Position numbers and translations under genes: made by a program. This document shows, one piece after another, positions 1-8,171 of a stretch of 64,000 nt of DNA (its first letter is position 1; every line of letters starts with the position of its first letter). The stretch comes from Nocardia elegans NBRC 108235 (GTDB lineage Bacteria > Actinomycetota > Actinomycetes > Mycobacteriales > Mycobacteriaceae). The notes under the pieces were generated by a model. It had not been told where the DNA came from and searched no databases. It saw nothing but the letters and a program-made list of their open reading frames with translations. Location: assembly GCF_001612845.1 (NCBI RefSeq), contig NZ_BDBF01000026.1:62001-126000 (forward strand), written 5' to 3'.

Positions 1-162
1 CACTACGTCATCGGCGCCGCCGGCATCAGCCATCACGAGGGCCCCGCATCCGCCGCCGACCACGAATTCCGGCTGGATATGGCGGAGGCGACCGAGATCG
101 CCACCGGCGCACTACGTTTCGCCGACATCGTGAGTGAGCCGAGGCGCGGGGCGCGCTCGTAA
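1..162 (+). CDS. C-terminal fragment of an unidentified protein
   Basis: An open frame runs in from the left edge and stops with TAA at 160-162, giving the last 53 residues, beginning HYVIGAAGISHH and ending in a basic tail RRGARS. The codons have the GC-rich third positions typical of this genome and the gene converges on the ligase ending at 178, so it is probably a real gene end. The fragment contains a short acidic helix-like stretch (MAEATEIATGALRF) but no motif I recognise, so no function is assigned. Confidence 0.55.
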   Translation, partial: HYVIGAAGISHHEGPASAADHEFRLDMAEATEIATGALRFADIVSEPRRGARS

Positions 163-177
163 GGCCGGGTCTTCTAC

Positions 178-1797
178 CTACCGCTCGAGTTCGGCGGTGA
201 CGAGGGCTTGCACGGCCTTCTTGTCGACCTTGCCCAGCCCCGTCAACGGCAGCGCTTCGACCACGATGACGTGTTTCGGAGCTTGTACGGAACCCTTGCG
301 GCGCTTGACATCCTGCTGGATATCGTCGATCGCCGCGGCCACCGCCTCGGAATCGGCGGCGGTGGCGGGGTCGAAGACGACCGCGGCCGTCACGGCCTCG
401 CCCCAGCGGGGATCGGCGACGCCGACGACGGCAACGCCTTGAACGCGGGCGTCGGCGGCGATGACGTCCTCCACCTCTCGGGGAAAGACGTTGAAGCCGC
501 CGGTGACGATCATGTCCTTGCTGCGCCCGACGATATGCCAGAAGCCGTCGCGATCCTCGCGAGCCAGATCCCCGGTGTGCAGCCAGCCGTCGCGGAAGGT
601 TTCCGCGGTGACATCCGGGAGATTCAGGTACCCGCCGGCCAACAGTGGCCCGGAGACACAGATCTCGCCGACCTCGCCCGGGGCCACGCGCTGTCCGTCC
701 GTGCCGATCAGCCCGGTGCGCAGTGCCGCCGACGGGCGGCCGCAGGAGGTGAGCCGAGCCTCGTCGTGCTCGTCCTTGGCCAGATAGCTGATCACCATCG
801 GCGCTTCGGACTGGCCGTAGTACTGGGCGAAGATGGGGCCGAACCGCGCGATGGCCTGCGTCAGGCGTTTCGGATCGATCGATGAGGCGCCGTAGTAGAT
901 CGTTTCCAGCGAGGACAGATCGCGCGAGTCGATATCGGGATGATCGAGCAGTGCGTACAGCATCGACGGCACCAGCATGGTCGCCGAGATGCGGTGTTCC
1001 TCGATGGCGCGCAGCACCTCGCCCGCGTCGAATCGCGGAAGAACCACGCATTGCCCGCCCTGCAGTACCACCGGCAGGAAGAACGCGGCGCCCGCGTGCG
1101 ACAGCGGCGTGCAGATCAGGAATCGCGGGCGCTGCGGCCATTCCCATTCCGACAGCTGGATCTGGGTCATGGTCGCCATGGTCCCGGCGGTGCCGATGAC
1201 GCCCTTGGGCTTGCCGGTGGTGCCGCCGGTGTAGCTGATCGAGACGACGAAATCCGGTGGGATGTCGACCGCTTCGATCGGTTCCGGAGTGTATTGCGCT
1301 GCGGCGGAGATCAAGTCGACGCCGATGTCGGCCAGTTCCTCCGGTACCGGGCCGAGGACGAGGATGCGCTTCAGTTCGGGCACTCGGTCGGCCAGTTCGC
1401 GGGCGCGCCGGACGAACGCCGGCTGCGGATCGATGACGAGATTCGTGATCCCGGCATCGGTCAGCACGTGCACGTGGTCGTCGAGCCCACCCATCGGATG
1501 CAGTGCGGTGCGCCGATGTCCGGCGATCTGGCCGGCGCCCAGGATGAACAGCACCTCGGGACGGTTGAGGGCGAGCAGCGCGCTCGGGGTGCCGAGCCCG
1601 ACCTCGTGGGCGGCGAACGCGGCGATGTACCGGCTGATGGCGTCGATGACGTCGGCGCCGGTGAGGACGGTGTCGCCGAGTGTCATGACCGGGTCGCGCC
1701 GATGACGCCGCAGTCCCGCGAGCAGGGCGTGCCCGTTGTGGGTCGGCAGCCGCAGCAGGGTCGCGGGATCGATTGTGCTGGTGTGTGTTTCGGGCAT
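178..1797 (-). CDS. Acyl-CoA synthetase (AMP-forming, FadD-like)
   Basis: This 539-residue protein is a full-length ANL-superfamily ligase that would activate a carboxylic acid to its acyl-adenylate and then its CoA thioester in the cytosol. The P-loop motif SYTGGTTGKPKGV lies at about residues 188-200, followed by the YYGQSE adenine motif, the GWLHTGD motif with the ribose-binding Asp, the hinge GRSKDMIVTGGFNVFP, and the C-terminal catalytic lysine in LPLTGLGKVDKK. It starts with ATG and lies about 30 bp downstream of the SDR gene on the same strand, behind a KstR-type operator. A role in side-chain or ring degradation of a steroid or isoprenoid acid is therefore inferred; the exact substrate cannot be read from the sequence. 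Confidence 0.9.
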   Translation of the reverse strand: MPETHTSTIDPATLLRLPTHNGHALLAGLRRHRRDPVMTLGDTVLTGADVIDAISRYIAAFAAHEVGLGTPSALLALNRPEVLFILGAGQIAGHRRTALHPMGGLDDHVHVLTDAGITNLVIDPQPAFVRRARELADRVPELKRILVLGPVPEELADIGVDLISAAAQYTPEPIEAVDIPPDFVVSISYTGGTTGKPKGVIGTAGTMATMTQIQLSEWEWPQRPRFLICTPLSHAGAAFFLPVVLQGGQCVVLPRFDAGEVLRAIEEHRISATMLVPSMLYALLDHPDIDSRDLSSLETIYYGASSIDPKRLTQAIARFGPIFAQYYGQSEAPMVISYLAKDEHDEARLTSCGRPSAALRTGLIGTDGQRVAPGEVGEICVSGPLLAGGYLNLPDVTAETFRDGWLHTGDLAREDRDGFWHIVGRSKDMIVTGGFNVFPREVEDVIAADARVQGVAVVGVADPRWGEAVTAAVVFDPATAADSEAVAAAIDDIQQDVKRRKGSVQAPKHVIVVEALPLTGLGKVDKKAVQALVTAELER

Positions 1798-1827
1798 CTG
1801 TGCTCCTGGTGGTGATGTCGTCCGGGG

Positions 1828-2568
1828 TCAGGAGGTCTTGTGCGGCACCGCGGTCACCAGACCGCCGTCCACGACGAACTCCGAGCCCGTCGCGTACGAG
1901 GATTCGTCACTCGCGAGGAACAGCACGAAGGTCGCCACCTCCTCGGGCTGTGCCGGGCGGCCCAGCGGAATCGTCACCAGATCGTCGGGGATGGCGGCGG
2001 TCATGGGTGTGCGAATCAGCCCGGGGTGCAGCGAATTCACGCGAATGTTGTGCGGCGCCAACTCCAGTGCGGCCGACTTGGCCAGGCCGCGCACACCCCA
2101 CTTGGAGGCGACATAGCCGTGGGCCCACGGCGCGCCCCGCAGTCCTTCGATCGAGGAGACGTTGACGATGGATCCGCCGCCGGCGGCGATCATCGGATCG
2201 ACCACGGCCTGCATGCCGAGAAACGTTCCCGTGAGGTTCACATCGAGGATGCGGCGCCACTGTTCCAGTTCGAATTTGCGCAGCGAATTGCCGTTGACGA
2301 TGCCCGCGTTGTTGACCAGCACGTCGAGTTTGCCGAATTCGCCGACCGCCGTGGACACCGCCGCCGCCCAGTCGTCGGGTTCGGTCACGTCGAGGTGCAC
2401 AAAACGCGCGGCATCGCCGAGCTCGCCGGCCAGAGTGGCGCCTTCGTCGTCGAGAATGTCCCCGATCACGACCTTCGCGCCTTCGGCGACGAGCAGTCGC
2501 GCATGGGCCGCACCCATACCTCGCGAGCCCCCGCTGATGAGTGCAATTTTGCCGTCTACACGTCCCAT
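1828..2568 (-). CDS. SDR oxidoreductase, FabG3/hydroxysteroid dehydrogenase-like
   Basis: This 246-residue classical short-chain dehydrogenase reversibly oxidises a secondary alcohol with NAD(P). It has the nucleotide-binding motif SGGSRGMG near the N-terminus, NNAG around residue 87, the catalytic Ser in NVSSIEG and YVASK as the YxxxK motif, followed by the LHPGLIRTPM loop. The whole sequence closely resembles M. tuberculosis FabG3 (Rv2002, a 20-beta-hydroxysteroid dehydrogenase), recalled from memory rather than aligned. I chose the ATG at 2568 (MGRVDGKIAL) because the longer frame upstream is arginine-rich and runs through the operator. It probably heads a two-gene operon with the acyl-CoA ligase. 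Confidence 0.88.
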   Translation of the reverse strand: MGRVDGKIALISGGSRGMGAAHARLLVAEGAKVVIGDILDDEGATLAGELGDAARFVHLDVTEPDDWAAAVSTAVGEFGKLDVLVNNAGIVNGNSLRKFELEQWRRILDVNLTGTFLGMQAVVDPMIAAGGGSIVNVSSIEGLRGAPWAHGYVASKWGVRGLAKSAALELAPHNIRVNSLHPGLIRTPMTAAIPDDLVTIPLGRPAQPEEVATFVLFLASDESSYATGSEFVVDGGLVTAVPHKTS

Positions 2569-2591
2569 GCCGGTGACGCTACCATGCAAAC

Positions 2592-2605
2592 TGGAACATG
2601 TTCTA
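2592..2605. promoter_or_regulatory. KstR-type operator
   Basis: The 14 bases TGGAACATGTTCTA match exactly the palindrome TnnAACnnGTTnnA described for KstR, the TetR repressor of cholesterol catabolism in mycolic-acid actinomycetes. The site lies 24 bp upstream of the SDR start codon. A weaker related half-site (ACTGTTCCA) follows at once, ending at 2617. Control by KstR is inferred from the motif; other TetR proteins can bind similar sequences. Confidence 0.6.
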
Positions 2606-2670
2606 GACACTGTTCCAGGGCTCTGACCGTGGTGTGCGCCGGGAATCCGGTGTCCGCCGCCGAAGAATCG

Positions 2671-2693
2671 TAGTACTGTCCAGACAGATGTCC
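2671..2693 (+). promoter_or_regulatory. Putative operator, copy 1 of a shared 23-bp element
   Basis: The element has a core TGTCCAGACAG preceded by TAGTAC and followed by ATGTCC, and lies 91 bp upstream of the Rossmann enzyme at 2784. A copy with 20 of 23 identical bases occurs in opposite orientation at 5252-5274, upstream of a small leftward gene. Two copies in two promoter regions facing away from each other suggest one regulator controls both units. The regulator is not identified. Confidence 0.55.
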
Positions 2694-2783
2694 GGCGGTG
2701 GTTCGCGTCATCACCCGACGGTGTTGCGGCGACGCCGACCCCGACCGCGCGGCGCTGGGCCGCAGCGACCCGAGGAGAAACGA

Positions 2784-3854
2784 ATGCCCATCCGCGTCGT
2801 GCACATCGGCACCGGCAACGTCGGCCGGCTCGCACTGGCCGGCCTGATCGACGACCCGCGCTTCGAACTGGTCGGCGTGTGCGTCTCGACGAGGGAGAAG
2901 GTCGGCAAGGATGCCGGGGAACTGGCCGGGCTGGACGTCACCACCGGTGTCCGCGCCACCGGCGACCTGGCGGAGTTGCTCGCCCTGCGCCCGGACTGCG
3001 CGGTCTACTGCGCGATGGGCGATACCCGGCTGCTGGAAGCCCTCGAGGACTGCCGCCGCATCCTCGCCGCCGGCGTCGATATTGTCGGATCGGCCCCGGG
3101 ACTGCTGCAATATCCGTGGAAGGTGTTGCCGGACAAGTTCTTCGCCCCGCTCGAGGAGGCCGCGCGCGAGGGGGATGCGAGCATCTTCATCACCGGTATC
3201 GATCCCGGTTTCGCCAACGATCTGATCCCGCTCGCCTTCGCCGGCACCTGCCGCGACATCGAACAGGTGCGGTGTTCGGAGATCGCCGATTACGCCACCT
3301 ATGACGGCGCGACGGTCATGTTCGACGTCATGGGATTCGGTAAACCCCTCGACGAGGTGCCGATGCTGCTGCAGCCCGGTGTGCTGGGCATGGCCTGGGG
3401 CACGACGATCCGGCAACTGGAGGCCGGGCTGGGCATCACCGTCGACGAGATCACCGAATCCTACGAACGGGAACCGGCGCCGGAGAGCTTCGACATCGCG
3501 GCCGGGCACGTGCCCGAAGGGTCGGTCGCGGCAATACATTTCGAGATCCGCGGACTGGTGAAGGGCCGCCCGGTCATCGTCATCGAGCACACCACCCGGC
3601 TGCGGGGCGATCTGCGTCCCGATTGGCCGCAGCCGGCGCAGCCGGGCGGGTCCTATCGGGTCGAGATCGTGGGCGAGCCCTCCTATACCGTCGACATCTG
3701 TCCCACCAGCCGCCACGGCGACCACAATCACGCGGCGATCGTGGCCGCCGCGTGCCGGATCGTCAATGCCATCCCCGCTGTGGGCGCTGCCCCCGCCGGA
3801 ATCCGCACCGCCTTGGACCTGCCGCTGATCGCCGGAAGCGTGGTGTCGGAGTGA
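2784..3854 (+). CDS. Dihydrodipicolinate-reductase-like NAD(P)-dependent dehydrogenase
   Basis: This 356-residue protein opens with MPIRVVHIGTGNVGRLAL, a classical Rossmann GxGxxG motif, and has the architecture of the DapB-N / 2,4-diaminopentanoate dehydrogenase-like family found in many copies in mycobacteria and Nocardia. These are predicted NAD(P)-dependent oxidoreductases of mostly unknown substrate; this one is unlikely to be the lysine-pathway DapB. The ATG at 2784 is preceded by GAGGAG at 2772-2777; the upstream extension of the frame is arginine-rich and improbable. Its stop overlaps the GTG of the next gene by 4 bases, so the two are translationally coupled. The shared 23-bp operator upstream suggests inducible catabolic use. 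Confidence 0.82.
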   Translation: MPIRVVHIGTGNVGRLALAGLIDDPRFELVGVCVSTREKVGKDAGELAGLDVTTGVRATGDLAELLALRPDCAVYCAMGDTRLLEALEDCRRILAAGVDIVGSAPGLLQYPWKVLPDKFFAPLEEAAREGDASIFITGIDPGFANDLIPLAFAGTCRDIEQVRCSEIADYATYDGATVMFDVMGFGKPLDEVPMLLQPGVLGMAWGTTIRQLEAGLGITVDEITESYEREPAPESFDIAAGHVPEGSVAAIHFEIRGLVKGRPVIVIEHTTRLRGDLRPDWPQPAQPGGSYRVEIVGEPSYTVDICPTSRHGDHNHAAIVAAACRIVNAIPAVGAAPAGIRTALDLPLIAGSVVSE

Positions 3855-4918
3855 CTTCGGGACCGATTCTCGTCACCGGCGCCTTCGGACTCGTCGGCAC
3901 CGCGCTGGTGCGCGCCCTCGCGGCGGAGGGGGTGCGGGTGGTCGCGACCGACCTCGACATCCCGGCCAACCGCCGCGCCGCGCGCAAGTCCGCCGGTGCC
4001 GGGGTCGAGGTGCGGTGGGCCGATCTGACTGTGCCACAGCAGGTTCACGACCTGCTGCGATCGGTGCGCCCCCGTGCGATCGTCCACCTCGCCGCGATCA
4101 TCCCGCCGGTCTGTTACCAGCGTCGTGGCCTCGCCCGGGCGGTCAACGTCGATGCCACGGCGACGCTGCTCGAGGCCGCGGCCGAGCTCACCGCGCCGCC
4201 GCGATTCGTCCTCGCGTCGAGCATCGCGGTCTACGGTTCCCGCAATCCGCATCGGTCCGGCGAATTGCTCACGCCCGACACCCCGGTGCGGCCGACCGAT
4301 CTGTACGGCGCGCACAAAGTGGAAGCCGAACAGCTGGTGCGGTCGTCGCGGCTGGAGTGGGTGATCCTGCGGCTCGGCGGCGTGCTCACCGTCGAGCCGA
4401 TGCTCGGCCTGCACGCCGACATGCTCGCCTTCGAGGCGGCGCTGCCCGCCGACGGACGGATCAACACGGTCGACGTGCGCGATGTGGCCGCCGCGTTCAC
4501 GGCCGCGACCGTCACGCCGTCCGTGCGCGAGGTCTTCCTGATCGGCGGCGACGCGTCACATCGGTTGCGCCAGAGCGATATCGGCGCATCGATCGCCGCC
4601 GCCTCCGGATTACCGGGGGCCATTCCGCGCGGGCTGGACGGGAACCCGGACAGCGATGCGGACTGGTTCGCCACCGACTGGATGGATACCGGGCGCTCCC
4701 AGGAAGTGTTGCGCTTCCAGCATCACTCGTTTCCGGACATGCTCGCCGAAATCCGCGGCAGGACAGGCCGAATGCGGCTTCTCGCCCGTCCGTTCGCGCC
4801 GGTGATGCGGTGGTACCTCGGCCGCCTGTCGCCGTACCGCGACGGCTCGCACGCATTCGCCGACCCGTGGGGCGCGATCCGCGCCCGGCTGGGCGATCCG
4901 CAGCCGGATCGCCGCTGA
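3851..4918 (+). CDS. NAD-dependent epimerase/dehydratase (extended SDR, 3-beta-HSD-like)
   Basis: The 355-residue protein begins with GTG at 3851 (VTSGPILVTGAFGLVG), inside the previous gene's stop region (GTGA overlap). It carries the extended-SDR motif TGAFGLVG, IVHLAA around residue 75, the catalytic Ser in LASSIAVYGS and a YGAHK YxxxK motif. Extended SDRs act on nucleotide sugars, steroids or dihydroflavonols. The neighbourhood (KstR-type box, FadD, FabG3-like SDR) makes a steroid or other hydrophobic ketone/alcohol plausible, but that is inference. A strong hairpin follows the stop codon. Confidence 0.82.
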   Translation: MTSGPILVTGAFGLVGTALVRALAAEGVRVVATDLDIPANRRAARKSAGAGVEVRWADLTVPQQVHDLLRSVRPRAIVHLAAIIPPVCYQRRGLARAVNVDATATLLEAAAELTAPPRFVLASSIAVYGSRNPHRSGELLTPDTPVRPTDLYGAHKVEAEQLVRSSRLEWVILRLGGVLTVEPMLGLHADMLAFEAALPADGRINTVDVRDVAAAFTAATVTPSVREVFLIGGDASHRLRQSDIGASIAAASGLPGAIPRGLDGNPDSDADWFATDWMDTGRSQEVLRFQHHSFPDMLAEIRGRTGRMRLLARPFAPVMRWYLGRLSPYRDGSHAFADPWGAIRARLGDPQPDRR

Positions 4919-4927
4919 CCCACTCGT

Positions 4928-4952
4928 GCCCGGACGCGATGCGCGTCCGGGC
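4928..4952. terminator. Bidirectional hairpin terminator
   Basis: A perfect 11-bp stem, GCCCGGACGCG, with a 3-base loop ATG sits between the stop codons of the converging genes ending at 4918 and 4958. There is no U-tract, as is common for terminators in high-GC actinobacteria. Confidence 0.7.
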
Positions 4953-4957
4953 GCATG

Positions 4958-5188
4958 TCATCGGTAGATGATCCGGGTCGCGACATGTTCGATCGAGCAC
5001 GCGCCGCTGTGCAGTGAGTAGCCCATGCTCGCGGTCAGCACGGTCCCGAGATAGACGGCCTCCAGTGCCTTCATACGCTCGGGATCGACATCGGCGCCGG
5101 TTGCCGCACGAATTCGACGCCGAATTTCCGGCGCGATCAAGGTGCGAGTACTCGCGACGTCGAACGGACTGTGCGGTGTTGTCGCCAT
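4958..5188 (-). CDS. Small conserved-looking hypothetical protein
   Basis: This is a 76-residue frame starting MATTPHSPFDVASTRT and ending HVATRIIYR. I chose the ATG at 5188 because the upstream extension would run through the putative operator at 5252-5274 and an AT-rich promoter-like stretch. The protein is predicted soluble, has a mixed-charge central helix (EIRRRIRAATGADVDPERMKALEAVYLG) and no recognised domain. The operator shared with the two-gene oxidoreductase unit at 2784-4918 suggests co-regulation. The gene is short, so its reality rests on codon use and the conserved upstream element. Confidence 0.6.
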   Translation of the reverse strand: MATTPHSPFDVASTRTLIAPEIRRRIRAATGADVDPERMKALEAVYLGTVLTASMGYSLHSGACSIEHVATRIIYR

Positions 5189-5251
5189 AGCGTTTCGCTT
5201 CTTCCCCTCCGGTGCGGAGGAAGTGCCTGCGGTCGTCGGCGCCATCGAGGT

Positions 5252-5274
5252 GGACACCTGTCTGGACAATATTA
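5252..5274 (-). promoter_or_regulatory. Putative operator, copy 2 of a shared 23-bp element
   Basis: Read on the minus strand the core is TGTCCAGACAG flanked by TAATAT and GTGTCC, matching the copy at 2671-2693 at 20 of 23 positions. It lies 64 bp upstream of the start at 5188, beside an AT-rich stretch (AATATTACACTTA) that could hold the promoter. Confidence 0.55.
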
Positions 5275-5348
5275 CACTTAGATTGGTACCGCAAAGTCCG
5301 ACCGCCCCGGCGCCGTGCCGCGGGGCCCGCGAATCTCGTGAGTGAACG

Positions 5349-5648
5349 ATGACCGACGAAGAACAGGCAATCATCGATGTCGCACTGCTGTGGCTGCCCT
5401 ACGGCGGCCCGCCGGAGGAGGAGATCCTCGTGCGTTTCGGCATGAGCGAACAGCGTTTCCGCGCCCGGCTCGGCGAGATCGTCGCCGACCGGGGTACGAG
5501 CGTGGACCGCCCGTGGCGGCAGCGGGCGGCGATGTTGCTGCGACCGTATCTCGGCGGCGAGCCGCAGCTCGACCTGTCGAGTGCCTCCCCTCGGCCGGGT
5601 GCCGCCCACGGCCCGGCCACCGGACACCCCGCCGCGCGGGCGCGATAG
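5349..5648 (+). CDS. DUF3263-like small helical protein
   Basis: This 99-residue protein begins MTDEEQAIIDVALLWLPYGG and contains the pattern EEEILVRFGMSEQRFRARL at residues 24-42, which resembles the DUF3263 family of short actinobacterial proteins with a helix-turn-helix-like core (xxFxMSxxRFxxxL). These are of unknown function and some sit beside regulators. The last 25 residues are Pro/Ala/Gly-rich and probably disordered. It starts with ATG and is divergent from the small gene at 4958-5188. The family assignment is from motif memory only. Confidence 0.6.
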   Translation: MTDEEQAIIDVALLWLPYGGPPEEEILVRFGMSEQRFRARLGEIVADRGTSVDRPWRQRAAMLLRPYLGGEPQLDLSSASPRPGAAHGPATGHPAARAR

Positions 5649-5816
5649 GAGAGTAGGCGAATCAGTCCGCAACGCCGCCCATTCCGGCGGCGGAGGTGCG
5701 CGCGAAATCGATGCGACGGCGGGCATCGGAAAGGGTGCTGATGACGCTGGTGCCCACCGGGCCCGGACGGCGCGATCCGGGGTTGCCGGCGACGGGTCCG
5801 CGGGAGCCCGGACATC

Positions 5817-7214
5817 TCAGCCGGTGGGCGTGATCCGCAGCAGCACCACGCCGTGTGCGGGGATGTCCGGCGCGACGATACGGCCGTCGGTCACGGTGGT
5901 CGTCGCGGCCCAGATGTCGTGCACCGTGTATGAGTGCGCTTGGGCGAGGCCGGTTTCGGTGGGGGTGGTCACGAGCGTAAGTGGCCGCTCGCCGGGGTTG
6001 AGCAGCGCCACGGCGACCGAACCGTCGGCCAGCGGTTTGGTGAGGATTCGGTGATCGCGGCGCAGCGGTGCCGCGGCCGCCACCCGAGGGTCCTGGTCGA
6101 TGGCGATCACACCGGCATCGGTGAGCAGCTCGCGCGTGGGCTCGCTTATCGTGCGGACATCGTTTCCCGCGATGAGCGGGGCGGACAGCATCGCCCACAA
6201 CGACAGATGCGCCTGCTCCTCGGCGGGTGACAGGGTGCGTGGATCGCGCAGCATCGCCAGCGTATCCGGCGATATCCCCAACCGCCGAGCCAGATAGGCG
6301 GTTTCGGCGGCGCTGAGCGCCGAGCGGCGCACGGCGGTTCCGGGCAGACCGTCCAGATGGGCTCCGAGGAATTGCGACATCGACAGTCCGACGACGAGCA
6401 TGTCGGGGTCGGGCCAGTATCCCGGACGGCTGGGCCGGGCCTGCAGGGCGGCCTGCGCCTCGTCGGCGACACCGCGGACCGACGTGGTGTCGAATCCGCC
6501 GATATCGGGCTCGGGAAAGGTGTTGCGCCACATCGGGATCAGATCGTCGGTGCTGCGGGCCGAATTCGCCACGCCCGACCAGTCGTAGTCGACGCCGGCG
6601 CGGGCGTCGGCAGAGCTGTTCGGATTGATCATGTAGACGATGCCGCGTCCGGTCGATCGCAGCGCGTCGCGCATCCGGGCGAAATCGCGAACCTGCTCGT
6701 CGTGATTCGCATCGGTCCGGCACCAGTCGTATTTGAGCAGGTCGACACCCCACTGTGCGAATTGCCGCGCATCCTGCAGTTCGTGGCCACGACTCGCGGT
6801 GGCGGGGGACTGCCCGCAGATCTCGTTGAACGGGCTGGCATACAGACCCAGATACATACCGTGTTCGTGGGCATAGCCGGCCACCGCCGCGATGCCGTGC
6901 GGGAACCGGATCGGGTCCGCCGCGAGATCGCCCGACGAATCTCGTTGCGGCGCAGCCCAGCCCGCGTCCAGATCGACGGAGCGATAGCCGGCGTCGCGCA
7001 TGCCGTTCGACACCATCGCGTCGATCGTCTCCCGCACCGACTGCTCGGTCAGCGCGATTCCGGAATCCCAGGAATTCCACCCCATCGGGGGAGTCGCCCG
7101 CACGGCGGCCGGCTCGAACAACGGCGGACGCACCGCGCTCCCGGACATCGCCGCGCCCACCGCGACGAGACCCGCCGCGAGGACCGCGAGCCTGATCGCA
7201 CCGGAGCGCCTCAA
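5817..7214 (-). CDS. Secreted alpha-galactosidase/melibiase, GH27 family
   Basis: The 465-residue protein has an N-terminal signal-like segment (basic MRRSGAIR, then a hydrophobic AVLAAGLVAVGAAM), so it is likely exported. The GH27 hallmark PPMGWNSWD is at about residues 42-50. The catalytic nucleophile is D163 in LLKYDWC, and the expected acid/base Asp is in the GYWPDPDM region. A C-terminal beta domain follows (HGVVLLRI). Members cleave terminal alpha-linked galactose or N-acetylgalactosamine from oligosaccharides or glycoconjugates. The start is TTG, overlapping the stop of the upstream dienelactone-hydrolase gene (TTGA), so the two are probably co-translated. No sugar transporter lies alongside. 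Confidence 0.87.
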   Translation of the reverse strand: MRRSGAIRLAVLAAGLVAVGAAMSGSAVRPPLFEPAAVRATPPMGWNSWDSGIALTEQSVRETIDAMVSNGMRDAGYRSVDLDAGWAAPQRDSSGDLAADPIRFPHGIAAVAGYAHEHGMYLGLYASPFNEICGQSPATASRGHELQDARQFAQWGVDLLKYDWCRTDANHDEQVRDFARMRDALRSTGRGIVYMINPNSSADARAGVDYDWSGVANSARSTDDLIPMWRNTFPEPDIGGFDTTSVRGVADEAQAALQARPSRPGYWPDPDMLVVGLSMSQFLGAHLDGLPGTAVRRSALSAAETAYLARRLGISPDTLAMLRDPRTLSPAEEQAHLSLWAMLSAPLIAGNDVRTISEPTRELLTDAGVIAIDQDPRVAAAAPLRRDHRILTKPLADGSVAVALLNPGERPLTLVTTPTETGLAQAHSYTVHDIWAATTTVTDGRIVAPDIPAHGVVLLRITPTG

Positions 7215-8113
7215 CCGAGATACTGCGCGTACCAGTCGGTCACGCGCTGCCAGGCGGCGGCGGCCGCGGTGGGCTGGTAGTTCGCGCCGGTGTCGTTGAA
7301 GAACGCGTGATTGGCGTTGTCGGCGACGAAGATCTCGTGCGGCACGCCGGCACGGTTCAACGCCGCCTCGGCCGCGGGCCGTGTGGCGTCGACACGCTTG
7401 TCGAGTGCGCCGTACACGGCGAGAACCGCCGTCGTCGTGGTGATGTCGTCGTCAGCGGGGTACGGACCGTAGAAGGGCGTGGCCGCGGCCAGTTCCCGGG
7501 TGCCGTGGGTGAGCAGCAGCCAGGTGAGGCCGCCGCCGAAGCAGAAACCCGTGGCGCCCAGCTTCTTTCCCGGCAGCCGGCGTCCCAGCTCCGCCACACC
7601 GGCTTGCAGATCGGCGATGAAACGGTCCTGCGGTGCCTTGCCCAGCGCCGCGGTGGCGGCGGCCGGGTCGGTGAAGGTGGCGGTACCGCCCTCTTCGGAG
7701 AGCAGATCCACCGCGAGCGCGGAATAGCCGATTCCGGCGAAACGCCCTGCGACGGAACGGATGTGGTCGGTGAGGCCCTTGTTCTCGTGGATCACCAGGA
7801 CGCCGCCGCGAGGTTGCGCCGCGGCGGCCCAGGCGGCCTGCAGGGTGCGGCCGTCGGGGCCGGGAAAGGTGATCGCGGCGGGCTGAACCGCGGTCGCGGT
7901 TCCGGGTGGTGGGGCCGAGCTTGCCGGTGCGGTGGGCTTCGCCGTCCCCGCCGGAGTGCCGGAGCGCTGCGCGCACGCGGCCAGCAGCGCCACCGCGGCG
8001 GGGGTGCCGAGCCCGAGCAGGCTCAGCCGCCGCAGCGCCTCCCGGCGGCTGACCAGGCCCTCGGCGTGGTCGGTACCGATCTCCTCTGCGATGTAGCGCT
8101 GCAGCGGCGTCAT
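7211..8113 (-). CDS. Dienelactone hydrolase family protein with Tat/lipoprotein-like N-terminus
   Basis: The 300-residue protein has an alpha/beta-hydrolase fold of the dienelactone hydrolase type with a Cys nucleophile in GATGFCFGGG (C191), Asp in VYGALDKRVD and His in NANHAFFND. The N-terminus carries SRREALRRLSLLGLG, a twin-arginine-like signal, followed by LLAAC, a possible lipobox, at about residue 47. The Tat-like motif starts some 22 residues in, which is typical of this actinobacterial subfamily. The protein would act on lactones or esters at the outer membrane face or cell wall. I chose the ATG at 8113 over the longer frame because the extension is compositionally unlike protein. Its stop overlaps the start of the GH27 gene. 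Confidence 0.85.
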   Translation of the reverse strand: MTPLQRYIAEEIGTDHAEGLVSRREALRRLSLLGLGTPAAVALLAACAQRSGTPAGTAKPTAPASSAPPPGTATAVQPAAITFPGPDGRTLQAAWAAAAQPRGGVLVIHENKGLTDHIRSVAGRFAGIGYSALAVDLLSEEGGTATFTDPAAATAALGKAPQDRFIADLQAGVAELGRRLPGKKLGATGFCFGGGLTWLLLTHGTRELAAATPFYGPYPADDDITTTTAVLAVYGALDKRVDATRPAAEAALNRAGVPHEIFVADNANHAFFNDTGANYQPTAAAAAWQRVTDWYAQYLG

Positions 8114-8171
8114 ACCGGCCAGCCTAACCACGCAACCTGTGGATCGGCATGCGTACGGCGAACCGGCGTCC

